Part shown: positions 52,240 to 63,215 of the stretch, piece by piece
Position numbering within the stretch: position 1 is the stretch's first letter
How the letters are laid out: each line of letters opens with the position of its first letter
Program-made: the position numbers and the translations under genes
Source of the DNA: Imbricaverruca yamaguchii
Taxonomy: Eukaryota; Arthropoda; Thecostraca; Neoverrucidae
NCBI GenBank assembly: GCA_034440575.1
Contig: JAOTOL010001159.1
Coordinates: forward strand, 62,001-126,000
Direction: 5' to 3'
DNA length: 64,000 bases
The notes under the pieces: generated by a model
The model's input: only the letters and a program-made list of their open reading frames with translations
Told to the model about the DNA's origin: nothing
Databases searched by the model: none

Positions 52240-52285
52240 GCCCAATGCGGGCATAATTTGGTCCTAAATTATGCCCGCATTGGGC
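52240..52285. repeat. Perfect inverted repeat, 20-bp arms, 6-nt spacer
   Basis: GCCCAATGCGGGCATAATTT, spacer GGTCCT, then the exact reverse complement. It lies at the truncated edge of MITE C, next to a short CCTTAGGACC repeat (52208-52232). Confidence 0.96.
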
Positions 52286-53438
52286 CTAGATTGATCTCGA
52301 GACTAATGAATGGCAGCCTTTTGCATTCCTATCTTGCAAGCACTACAAGTCGAAAACACACTACAGGCCTGAGACTGAATAAACCTTAGGTGTACTGTGG
52401 CGCTAGGCACTGACTACCTTTAGCATCATTCGATATTTAAATAACTGAGGTATATACTCAAAAACCACTTAGCGCACATGCCGATGTATACGTCACAGCC
52501 ATTAATGCAACAAGTAAGATTCCAACAGTTGCACCGCCCCATTGTTCAACTACTGTGCATGGTAACAGCTTAACACTGCTGAACATGATCACCTATCATA
52601 ACTGCTTTGTTGTTGAGCCTGGGGTCTATTTTGAAATATATTTGAAGGTGCTAATACTTGGACAGAAATGTCATTTACTTTTGCTTAGTAATCAAGCTTT
52701 TAAGCGAGTGACCCAGTTTCAGATTCAAGTTATGCATCAATTAATAATGCTTTATCCCTGTTTATTATTTATCCCGTCCTCTCAGCTTTTTGCACCGAAC
52801 ACAGCCTTAGTCAGGCAATAGTTACATATTAGGCACATTTGCTTTGCAGGCACTTTTCATGCAAGCAGTGTCCATGCGAGTGCCCTCCAGTGATATATGT
52901 CCACTGAGGAATAGTCCGGTGATGAATGAATCCAAACCCACAATCCCGACATTTATACAGCCTGAGGGAGATGAAGTCATTTGACTATCTGACAGCGAGC
53001 ACATAAGTTGACAACGAAGAATTGTAACTGCTCGTGCCTAGATCTACCCTAACCAGAGCCACGATCAACCCTGATCTAGCTTGACATAACCTGGTCCAGG
53101 AAAGTGGGCAACTAGAGCTTAATATATGATACGTGGATGTCAGCCCACATACCCGCATGCAGATCCGGATACAGACTCGCATCACACTGATTGCAGTTGG
53201 ATGGAGTATTACTATTGAAACTAAGAGCTGGCACAGATTACTTGAGCCGCGTGCTGGTTAAAATGCAGAGCAAGGCGGCTCAGTGTCAAGAAGTATCGCG
53301 CATGTTGAACAAGTCTCCATCACGCGATGTAACACATCAGGAACTTGTCACAGTCCCCCAACATGCCAGACAGCTGCAAACAGCATACAATGAAAAATAA
53401 GCAATACACAGGCTTGTCGTCAATAATGATTATATTTT
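52286..53438. other. Non-coding stretch, nothing recognised
   Basis: AT-rich unique sequence. Confidence 0.4.
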
Positions 53439-53700
53439 ATGCAATGCCATCACTTTGTAAGTCAAAGTGATGGCATTGCATTGGTAATGTGTAGTTATCC
53501 AAATTATTCATGTGGATAACTGCATATATCCACATGAATATATGTAGTTATTTAAGAACGTTCGTACAATGTCCTCACCACAACTTCAGGATTCCATGGT
53601 GAGGTTGATCAAAACGAAGTGAAATCAAATGGCTTCCGCCATTCTCTTCAGCCCGCTGAGACCAGCAATTTTTTTGGAATTCCAGCAGAAATTGCTGGTC
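53439..53700. repeat. Cluster of three short-spacer hairpins
   Basis: 53439-53457/53463-53481 has 19-bp arms (ATGCAATGCCATCACTTTG). 53506-53518/53527-53539 has 13-bp arms (ATTCATGTGGATA). 53660-53671/53689-53700 has 12-bp arms (GACCAGCAATTT). All three arm pairs are perfect. Confidence 0.93.
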
Positions 53701-55689
53701 ATCTTACGGCTCCTTAAAAAGGCTCCTTAATTAATGAGCTTTATCTACATTGCTGTCGGCATAGACCACCAGCTAACATTTTTCCTAACAAGGCTATGGA
53801 TACTCCTAAAATTGTAGATCGAATGCATTATTTGCTTGCTCGAAAGCCATCTGTGGTGCTACAGACCAAACAAATAAACATTTTCGTGAAGATTGAGTTG
53901 TCATGCACCACACCGCAAATGGTGGTTGGAAATGACCTGCTCACCACAAGCTTTCCTCAAAAGCTTCTTGACAATGTTAGTGCTACGCAGTTGCATAGGT
54001 GTTATAGAGACACAAACTTCTCGAGGTATCCTGGAAGAATGCAATATTCAAAAGTCGAATTCACCACAAGGAACCCTCGTTTTCTTCATAATCTCATAAA
54101 CTCATAATCTCATAAATCTCATAAACATTTAGCTTAGTCCTCAGAATGCTATCACACACCATGCCTATACCGCTACTTTTCGTTGTATAAAGATTAACTC
54201 AAGAAACATTTTCATCTCCTCCCAGTTTCCGCTCTTCGAGAGCTGACACAGTACCTATCTTCAGCACAGTAATCCGCTTTTGCATCGGCGCAACCGGAAG
54301 TGCCTTCCTGTCTCATATCAAAACAGATATACAAGGATGAATGAAGCAACCTTAGATGACGTCACGTAAATAACAATTCACATGACACGACAGGCTGATG
54401 ATGTAACCAGGGTTCAAGGTTGGAGGAATTGAGGGATCTGATGCGAAATATGAGAGGTCTGCAGATGAAATTAGTAATCTAGAGGGGATTGTAAGAGTCT
54501 GGGGAGGAGTGGAAATTCTGGAGGGAGACGGGGGAACATTGAAGATATTAATGGCGTCACCAAGGTTGCATAATGAAAGAGTGGAGTGAAAACATCGTTA
54601 TCTGAACTGCTATGTTAATGTGGCGTCATCAAAGCATGCTTTTAATCTTTGCACACTCGTTTTGATATCTGGTGTACCTTATGTTTCGCACCAAATCCAT
54701 CCATTCCTGATCTCTGCTGACGTCATCAAAATTATCCCTCCATGTCTGAACCCTGATGACGTCATCACAATATTTTCATACAATGTACACGGATAACTGG
54801 TTCAGGCTAGGCAATCTTTCGGTAGTAGTAACCGTAGTATGTTGTTCGGAGTGAGACCGGCTGTCAGACGGTGAGACGCCTACTCATATATTTCCGTTCG
54901 GTAAATGTTCATTTTGTTTAATATCCATTTGTTCAAAAGATGCATTGCGTATGAATAGTTGGACATTTCGAATATTTCATTTCGCTCCTCATGCTGTTGC
55001 ATATGTTCTACTACGTCCTTGATAGTTATTTTGTTTCTTGTATTCTTCGTTCATCCTTATGCATCATAAGGTAGCATAGGCTAAAGTTCTGTCAAATCTG
55101 GACATGCAACCTGAAATGAAACTGTTATGCTTTGAAAAATACAATGCTCCTATTGAACACGGCTGCATATTTCACACCAAATGTTAAACTTGGGTTATTT
55201 CCTTTGCCTTATTTGCTAAAGCATTGTCCTTGATCTACTTGCTATTCATTGCAGCTACCGACCAGGGTTTAACTATTTTACATTTTCGAAAATGGATTCG
55301 ATGACGGATTGATATGTATATCAGGTATGGATACGGTTACTGATTGGACCGGATTTGATAATGCTAACCAGTGTCATGCTCTACAACGAGTGCAAGTCTG
55401 GTGAACAGAGATATTCTATTTTGATCTGGTCAATTTTGGTTAAAAGAATATATATTCGTGGTTATTGCTACCACAAAGCACGCAGGTGCACAAGCATTGA
55501 AACACATTCCTTGCATATAGTCAGTATGCAGTGACGTAAAATTCCCGCGCGTGGCGCATGACAGCCAGCGAGCGACGCGTGCCAATGTCTCATGCAAAAC
55601 AGGCCGGGCGAACGCCCTCAGGCAGGGATGTGAACGGCACTGCGTAACATGGTGTATTGCGTTGCACTCCCCTGCGGACAATGCCGTTT
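53701..55689. other. Non-coding stretch with a CRE cluster
   Basis: A 103-codon ORF at 53796-54107 was inspected and not recognised. Three TGACGTCA sites lie at 54357, 54718 and 54757. Confidence 0.4.
54754..54767. promoter_or_regulatory. 14-bp CRE palindrome TGATGACGTCATCA
   Basis: A perfect palindrome around the TGACGTCA consensus for bZIP (CREB/ATF) factors. Two more full TGACGTCA sites lie at 54718-54725 and 54357-54364. Function is inferred only. Confidence 0.35.
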
Positions 55690-56480
55690 GGCACGTTGTA
55701 CCGTGTGGCATGGCGTACCGTGTGGCACGGTGTACCGTGTGGCATGGCGTACCGTGTGGCACGGTGTACCGTGTGGCACGGTGTACCGTGTGGCACGGTG
55801 TACCGTATGGCACGGTGTACCGCGTGGCATGGCGTACCGTGTGGCACGGTGTACCGTGTGGCACGGTGTACCGTATGGCACGGTGTGCCGCGTGGCAGGG
55901 TGTACCGTGTGGCACGGTGTACCGTGTGGCACGGTGTGCCTCGTGGCAGGGTATACCGTGTGGCACGGTGTACCGTATGGCACGGTGTACCGTGTGGCAT
56001 GATGTACCGTGTGGCACGGTGTACCGTGTGGCATGGCGTACCGTGTGGCACGGTGTACCTGTGGCATGGCGTACCTGTGGCAGTTACCGTGTGGCACGTG
56101 TACCGTTGGCACGGTGTGCCTCGTGCGTTACCGTTGGCACGTTGCCGCGTGGTTACCGTATGGCACGGTGTACCTTGGCATGCGTACCGTGTGGCACGTG
56201 TACCGTGTGGCATGGCTACCTTGGCACGTGTACGTGTGGCCGTACTTGGCAGGTTGCTGAGTACCGTGTGGCACGGTATACCGTGTGGCACGGTGTGCCT
56301 CGTGGCAGGGTATACCGTGTGGCACGGTGTACCGTATGGCACGGTGTACCGTGTGGCATGATGTACCGTGTGGCACGGTGTACCGTGTGGCATGGTGTAC
56401 CGTGTGGCATGATGTACCGTGTGACATGGTGTACCTTGTGCCACGGTGTACCGTGTGTCACGGTGTACCGTGCGGCATGG
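55690..56480. repeat. 17-bp satellite with dyad symmetry, about 45 copies
   Basis: ACCGTGTGGCACGGTGT repeats every 17 bp with variants (catggcgt, gcctcgtgg, atgatgt). Each unit contains ACCGTG-tgg-CACGGT, a 6-bp-arm dyad. It is partly scrambled, with short deletions, at 56055-56270. The 317- and 324-codon ORFs are array translations. Confidence 0.95.
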
Positions 56481-57225
56481 TGTACTGTGTTGTTTGCATT
56501 GTAAGCGGTACTGTGTGGCACAATGCATCGTGTTGTCTACACTGTAAGCGGTACTGTGTGGCACGGTGTACAGTGTTGTCTAAACTGTGAGCGGTACCGT
56601 GCGGCATGGTGTGCAGTGTTGTCTACACTGTGAGCGGTACTGTGTGGTGCGGTGTGCAGTGTTGTCTACACTGTGAGCGGCACTGTGTGGTGTGGTGTAC
56701 AGTGTTGTCTACACTGTGAGCGGTACTGTGTGGTGCGGTGTGCAGTGTTGTCTATGCTGTGAGCGGTACTGTGTGACACAGTGTACAGTGTTGTCTATGC
56801 TGTGTGCGGTACTGTGTGGCACAGTGTACAGTGTTGTCTATGCTGTGAGCGGTACTGTGTGACACAGTGTACAGTGTTGTCTATGCTGTGGGCGGTACTG
56901 TGTGGCACAGTGTACAGTGTTGTCTATGCTGTGAGCGGTACTGTGTGACACAGTGTACAGTGTTGTCTATGCTGTGAGCGGTACTGTGTGACACAGTGTA
57001 CAGTGTTGTCTATGCTGTGAGCGGTACTGTGTGACACAGTGTACAGTGTTGTCTATGCTGTGGGCGGTACTGTGTGGCACAGTGTACAGTGTTGTCTATG
57101 CTGTGAGCGGTACTGTGTGGCACAGTGTACAGTGTTGTTAATGCTGTGAGCGGTACTGTGTGGCAAGGTGTGCAGTAGTGTCTACACTGTGAGCGGTACT
57201 GTGTGGTGCGGTAGACCGTGTTGCC
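56481..57225. repeat. 43-bp satellite subarray, about 16 copies
   Basis: ACAGTGTTGTCTATGCTGTG followed by AGCGGTACTGTGTGACACAG forms a 43-bp period. Its core GGTACTGTGTGACACAGTGT is a variant of the adjacent 17-bp unit with about 26 bp added. Confidence 0.93.
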
Positions 57226-57339
57226 TTCACTGCAGACAGCACCGTGCTGTAAAGTGTACCGTGGCGCACGATGTACCGTGTTTTGCGGTGTACCGTGTGA
57301 CCCGGTGTATCGTATTGTCTGCATTGCGGACTGGGGCTA

Positions 57340-58200
57340 GTACTGTGTGGCTCGGTGTACCGTGTGGTGCAGTGTACTGTGTGGCTCGGTGTACCGTGTG
57401 GTGCAGTGTACTGTGTGGCTCGGTGTACCGTGTGGTGCAGTGTACTGTGTGCCTCGGTGTACCGTGTGGTGCAGTGTACTGTGTGGCTCGGTGTACCGTG
57501 TGGTGCAGTGTACTGTGTGCCTCGGTGTACCGTGTGGTGCAGTGTACTGTGTGGCTCGGTGTACCGTGTGGTGCAGTGTACTGTGTGGCTCGGTGTACCG
57601 TGTGGTGCAGTGTATTGTGTGGCTCGGTGTACCGTGTGGTGCAGTATACTGTGTGGCTCGGTGTACCGTGTGGTGCAGTGTACTGTGTGCCTCGGTGTAC
57701 CGTGTGGTGCAGTGTACTGTGTGGCTCGGTGTACCGTGTGGTGAGTGTACTGTGTGGCTCGGGTACCGTGTGGTGGTGTACTGTGTGGCTCGTGTACCGT
57801 GTGGTGCAGTGTACTGTGTGGCTCGGTGTACCGTGTGGTGCAGTGTACTGTGTGGCTCGGTGTACCGTGTGGTGGAGTGTACTGTGTGGCTCGGTGTACC
57901 GTGTGGTGCAGTGTATTGTGTGGCTCGGTGTACCGTGTGGTGCAGTGTACTGTGTGGCTCGGTGTACCGTGTGGTGCAGTGTACTGTGTGGCTCGGTGTA
58001 CCGTGTGGTGCAGTGTACTGTGTGGCTCGGTGTACCGTGTGGTGCAGTGTACTGTGTGGCTCGGTGTACCGTGTGGTGGGGTGTACTGTGTGGCTCGGTG
58101 TACCGTGTGGTGCAGTGTATTGTGTGGCTCGGTGTACCGTGTGGTGCAGTATACTGTGTGGCTCGGTGTACCGTGTGGTGCAGTGTACCGTGGAGCGTGG
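57340..58200. repeat. 34-bp satellite subarray (dimer of the 17-bp unit), about 25 copies
   Basis: GTGTACTGTGTGGCTCGGTG followed by TACCGTGTGGTGCA repeats every 34 bp, each unit being two diverged 17-mers. A slightly shortened patch lies at 57740-57800. The 345- and 370-codon ORFs are artefacts. Confidence 0.95.
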
Positions 58201-58999
58201 CTTAGCATGTGGTGATCTGTAGCGCGATTACCGTGCGGTGCGGTGAACATTACAATTGATTACAATCTCAGCTTTTCGAATTCCCTCTCCCCTTATAATG
58301 CTTGAGTAATAAGAAATTCGATGACTGGAGGTGGTGAGGGGTATGGTCCCCGGAGTTGGCATGCTTAGCACGACGGGTTCTTGATGCTCTTTCCCACATA
58401 ATCAAAGCCTTTGTTGTTTGCTCCTGGATATAAATATTCCAAAAATATCAGTTATTCTGTCAGATTCCCAAAGCATCTTCCTATGCGAATACATTTATGA
58501 AATAGCAGTGAGGAAAAGCCAACATCACATGTAAACAGCAGTTGTGATTCGGACCGTGAAGTGTCGAACTCCATCGAGACAGCGTATGACGAAGAAAATA
58601 AATTATTTCAGAGCAGCACTCTGGAATTGAGGGGAACGATGGATGGATATGTAGTTTTGCAGATGTTGCAGCTGAAGCAGTAGCTCGTTTTGCTGCTGTG
58701 AAAAGTGCACTGACAACCAAAACAGCAGCCACATCACCTTCCTCTGTACAATGCTTTCACTGTGTTAATTCGCAAGGTTTGCAGTGTTTATTTTACTTCG
58801 CATGACTTTGGACTCGGCAGCCGCAGCTTTTTTGATAGCCTTCCCTTAACCTTCCTTCTGATAACTTTCCTTCCCTCTTTCATTGGACACAAGTTATTGG
58901 TTGGTTGGTGCTATATTTTACGGTGCATCGATCTCCTTGGTCATATAGCGTCTCGGATCTCTCACGTCGATTGGTATCTGTTAAAGAGCAGCGACAGGT
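58201..58999. other. Non-coding stretch, nothing recognised
   Basis: Unique-looking sequence to the right of the satellite. No gene recognised. Confidence 0.4.
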
Positions 59000-59066
59000 A
59001 GAACTTGAACTCAGAATCTTTCAGTTAGGTTATTAGCATCCTACCCCTGGACTGTTCGCCCCTCGA
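59000..59066 (-). ncRNA. tRNA-derived SINE-like sequence
   Basis: On the minus strand CCAGGGGTAGGATGCTAATA, a D-arm-like part, is followed by GAGTTCAAGTTC, a B box (59001-59012 on +). The spacing fits a tRNA head. The body probably continues to lower coordinates, about 58890. Confidence 0.5.
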
Positions 59067-60635
59067 ACCAAGTTATTTGGCAAAGCTTTAATCGGGGTGC
59101 GGCTATCCTTCACACGAATACGGCGTCATACTTGCCTCATTCTATTTTCTGTGTCATGGGTGGATCCACCCATTTTATTGGCGGGGATGTAATCAGCAAA
59201 CATGCATCAGTTCTGTCAGTTCTGTCAATTTCATGGTGCGAGACCGGTATGGGCCTCGATCGATTTGAAAAGTGCATACAAATTTGCATTTTCCAACCCA
59301 CAGGTGATCTACATAGTTCAGAGCAATTCAAAATTGTCGAATGCCATTGCAAAACCTCTTAGAGCGTGCAGAAATGTGGTAATAATCCATGCATATATGC
59401 TTGCATGATTTAAGTGGGCCCAACATGCTTTTTTTAGTTAGTACCTACTCAACAATGAACACTCCAGTTAAAGTGGTATTCAAGTTACAGTGTTCATCGC
59501 TGAAGTGCATGTGAAATATCTTGAATAAGACAAATTGATTCAGAAATACAAAACTGCACAAATTTCCCTTGAGGATGAAAAAAAGTTGTTACGGGTATGT
59601 GAAAGTAGAACGCGGTTGTAGTCCCGTCGCAAGGGTGCTGTTTCATGTACCTTTCAGTGTGAAAATCTGCCCTCAATGTTGGCTTTGCCTCTCCCAACAA
59701 TAACGTCAATTCTTAACATGGTGCCCTATAGAGTGCCACTCCCACCCCCACCCCCCAATTCACTTGGGCACGCCCATTGACTTGATGTATTGTCACCCCA
59801 CGCCCAATAGGCTTCGGAAACCAACGTGACCGTTTTGTGGTATTGGAGAAAAACGACATGGGAGTCAACTTTCCAAATCGGTTGCGGGCTAAGAGCGACT
59901 TATTTAAACAAGTGTCAGATAATATTTCAAAATCGGAATATGCAGGTAATGTTCTCTAAACAGTAATGCAAATACTGTTTAGATACGCAAATGTTCGGAA
60001 TATGCAAATGCTCTCTGACACGCTCATGTGTTTTGCATTATCATTCTGACGCATTTCGCGAATGGCCGATATATCCTCCCAAGCATTATTAATGTGAAAT
60101 GATATATTGGAATTAATATAATGAACAACGCTGTCCAATTCCCAAGTGTGCGTCTTTCTTGTCATTTCAACTTCTGCATTATGGAATTGCGTTTTATGGT
60201 CAGTCGATAAGGGATGCTCAAGTTGCTCAGCTCAGTCTACACGGGTGTGCTTCATGCTATTATTCGATGTGCTAGAAAGGCATGGATATTATATTATCAA
60301 CTTATCCGGCTTCTCCAAGTCTAAATGTTTCATAGCTTAAACGGCAAAACGGCACGTGGCATGTCATAATAAGCAGATTGAGGAACCGTGAGCCAGCATG
60401 CGCCTCGGGCTTCTTTAGACTTCAAGTTTAATGCAGACGGAACGTGGGGGCGACAGCGGCTCTAATCTTAGTGACCCGGGTAGACCTTCCGAGGTTTCCG
60501 TCCGACCGACCGTAATAGCACCACATCTGTGGAGCATCTCGAGCGACGCCATCTGTGTCCATCGTCGTGCTACGTGCCTTGGCCGACGACGCTACTTCAG
60601 TCACGTGACGCCGCCCCAGTCCGTGTCCGCCGTCT
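59067..60635. other. Non-coding stretch, nothing recognised
   Basis: AT-rich unique sequence with a C-rich CCCACCCCCACCCCCC at about 59741. Confidence 0.4.
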
Positions 60636-61095
60636 CACCCCCCGCCGCCAGAGATCATTCCTACCGTCTCATCTCACGTCCCCGCCGCCAGATATCATTC
60701 CTACCGTCTCATCTCACGTCCCCGCCGCCAGAGATCATTCCTACCGTCTCATCTCACGTCCCCGCCGCCAGAGATCATTCCTACCGTCTCATCTCACGTC
60801 CCCGCCGCCAGAGATCATTCCTACCGTCTCATCTCACGTCACCGCCGTCTCACCCCGCCCCCGCCGCCAGAGATCATTCCTACCGTCTCATCTCACGTCC
60901 CCGCCGCCAGAGATCATTCCTACCGTCTCATATCACGTCCCCGCCGCCAGAGATCATTCCTACCGTCTCATCTCACGTCACCGCCGTCTCACCCCGCCCC
61001 CGCCGCCAGAGATCATTCCTACCGTCTCATCTCACGTCCCCGCCGTCTCACCCCGCCCCCGCCGCCAGAGATCATTCCTACCGTCTCATTTCACG
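60636..61095. repeat. 40-bp minisatellite, about 10 copies
   Basis: CGCCGCCAGAGATCATTCCT plus ACCGTCTCATCTCACGTCCC repeats every 40 bp (60661, 60701, 60741 and so on). Insertions of GTCTCACCCCGCCCC foreshadow the next array. Confidence 0.95.
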
Positions 61096-61775
61096 TCCTG
61101 CTGTCTCACCTCATCCCCGCCGTCTCACCCTGTCCCAGCCGTCTCACCTTATCCCCGTCGTCTCACCTCATCCCGCCGTCTCACCTCACCCCCGCCGTCT
61201 CACCCCCCCCCACCCTGTCTCACCTCACCCCCACCGTCTCACCTCACCCCCGCCGTCTCTCCTCATCACCGCCGTCTCACCTCATCCCCGCCGTCTCACC
61301 TCACCCCCACCGTCTCACCTCACCCCCGCCGTCTCACCTCACCCCCGCCGTCTCACCTCATCCCCGCCGTCTCACCTCATTCCCACCGTCTCACCTCACC
61401 CCCACCGTCTCACCTCATCACCGCCGTCTCACCTCACCCCCACCGTCTCTCCTCATCACCGCCGTCTCACCTCACCCCGCCGTCTCACCTCACCCCCGCC
61501 GTCTCACCTCCTCTCCCCCCGCCGTCTCTCCTCATCACCGCCGTCTCACCTCACCCCCACCGTCTCTCCTCATCTCCGCCGTCTCACCTAACCCCCACCG
61601 TCTCTCCTCACCCCCGCCGTCTCACCTCACCCACGCCGTCTCACCTCATCCCCGCCGTCTCACCTTATGCCTGCCGTCTCACCCCACCGCCTCTCCTCAT
61701 CTCCGCCGTCTCACCTTATACCTGCCGTCTTACCCCACCGTGTCTCCTCATCTCCGCCGTCTCACACAATTCGCG
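61096..61775. repeat. About 19-bp minisatellite, about 34 copies
   Basis: CCCCGCCGTCTCACCTCA, with variants (accgtctc, ctcatca, tctcctc), recurs at about 19-20 bp. It shares CCGTCTCA with the preceding 40-bp array, so the two are related. The 505- and 386-codon ORFs span both arrays. Confidence 0.93.
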
Positions 61776-62234
61776 GCGACTCAGGCCATGCCTGCGCCGT
61801 GTCGGCGACTCAGGCCATGCCTGCGCCGTGTCGGTGACGAGCCAGGCCAGAGCCGGTCACCCAGCGGTAGCCAGGCAGAGGCAGCTGCGGCTGACCTTCA
61901 GTGCCACTTTGCGACTGCATGGTGACCGGACCCTTCAGAACAGCTCAACATCGCTCGTGAGCAGGGTCACGCCTATCGCCCGGCGAGAGGTGTACCCTGG
62001 GTGCATCACAGCACATAACAGCGTCGTGGTGCGTGTTGTCGATTAGGTCTGGCACGCAGTATGGATAAACTTGACCAGCTACAAGACGCGGGACACAGTG
62101 TCACCGCTCTGACTTCGTAATAGACAACGTAGGAAGACACTTTGCTTATTGGTGACTTTGGAGTGTTCCCTTTTGTTGTCCCAAAAGGAACACTCAAAAG
62201 TCGCCAAGCACTATTCTGACTATGCGATCGGGCT
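61776..62234. other. Non-coding stretch with one imperfect hairpin
   Basis: An imperfect inverted repeat at 62151-62214 pairs GTGTTCCCTTTTG-type sequence with AAAAGGAACACTCAAAAG. Confidence 0.6.
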
Positions 62235-62475
62235 AATGTCGCCTGCCTGACTGTCTAGCAGGCTCCTGTCTGACTGTCTAGCAGGCTCCTGTCTGACTGT
62301 CTAGCAGGCTAATGTCGCCTGCCTGACTGTCTAGCAGGCTCCTGTCTGACTGTCTAGCAGGCTCCTGTCTGACTGTCTAGCAGGCTCCTGTCTGACTGTC
62401 TAGCAGGCTCCTGTCTGACTGTCTAGCAGGCTAATGTCGCCTGCCTGACTGTCTAGCAGGCTCCTGTCTGACTGA
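62235..62475. repeat. 23-bp minisatellite, about 10 copies
   Basis: TGTCTGACTGTCTAGCAGGC recurs every 23 bp. Every few units a variant with ctaatgtcgcctgc instead of ctcctgtc appears. Confidence 0.95.
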
Positions 62476-63215
62476 ACAATGGATGGCATGCAAATGCTGC
62501 AAGGTTAAACATGCAACAAAGGAAGTAATTGCTGAATACATTAACCTGGCGACAACGCAGAATGCATTTCAATGTGTTCAACTGCATGTCGGATGACATG
62601 ACATGGGTGTAGCAGCAAAGGATCAGCATTCACGGTCGTACACCCAATTTTATTGAAACTTAACCATTAACTTGATGTGCATTGGACTGAATTGGCCATA
62701 AAAAGTGGCACTGCGTTCCATTCAGTGTGGACAAGTTCACACATCCTCCCGGCTAGGTAGAGCCACTGACGCGATGTCACGTGTACGACCCGCCAACAAC
62801 ATTGGTCTGCCACTGAAAGCGGATCATCGACCATCCCATTGATCCAACTGCACGATAGAGGACACGCCCCCGTCACCGCCCTGGCGGCATAAATTGCGTC
62901 GCGGCCGGGCCTCCGCGCTGCAGATGCACGTTAGTATGCAGTGCCAATCGACCGGGAAGAGCGCGATGAGTCCCACCGCTCCGCAGGAGGACACATCGGA
63001 CGGCGGCTCCGCTCATGTCCCGGCGTGACCTGTATGAACGATGCATGTACCAGAGGCGCTGCTCGCCAGCGGCGGCGCCGCGTGCCGCTCGGGGAAGACC
63101 GGGCGCCATCGGACGCCGGGGCGGGGTGCAGAGTGACGTCATGCCGTGGAGCGACGCGGAGCCGGGCATTCTCGACGGCCACGACGGTCCTGGAGTCCAC
63201 GGGGCATAGCTGATC
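62476..63215. other. Non-coding stretch, nothing recognised
   Basis: A GC-rich patch at 62870-63210 is open in several frames (64-98 codons) with Arg-rich peptides. No domain was recognised. Confidence 0.35.

Noticed and set aside
53796..54107. 103-codon ORF considered as a retroelement fragment
   Set aside because: No reverse transcriptase, integrase or gag motif is visible in any frame.
55551..56564. 317- and 324-codon ORFs
   Set aside because: Translations of the 17-bp satellite.
57138..58250. 370-codon minus and 345-codon plus ORFs
   Set aside because: Both lie over the 34/17-bp satellite. Because 17 and 34 are not multiples of three, all frames cycle through the same words without stops.
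60529..62046. 505-codon ORF, Pro/Ser/His-rich (+)
   Set aside because: It is a translation of the 40-bp and 19-bp arrays. Other frames are open too, and there is no domain, start context or non-repeat body.
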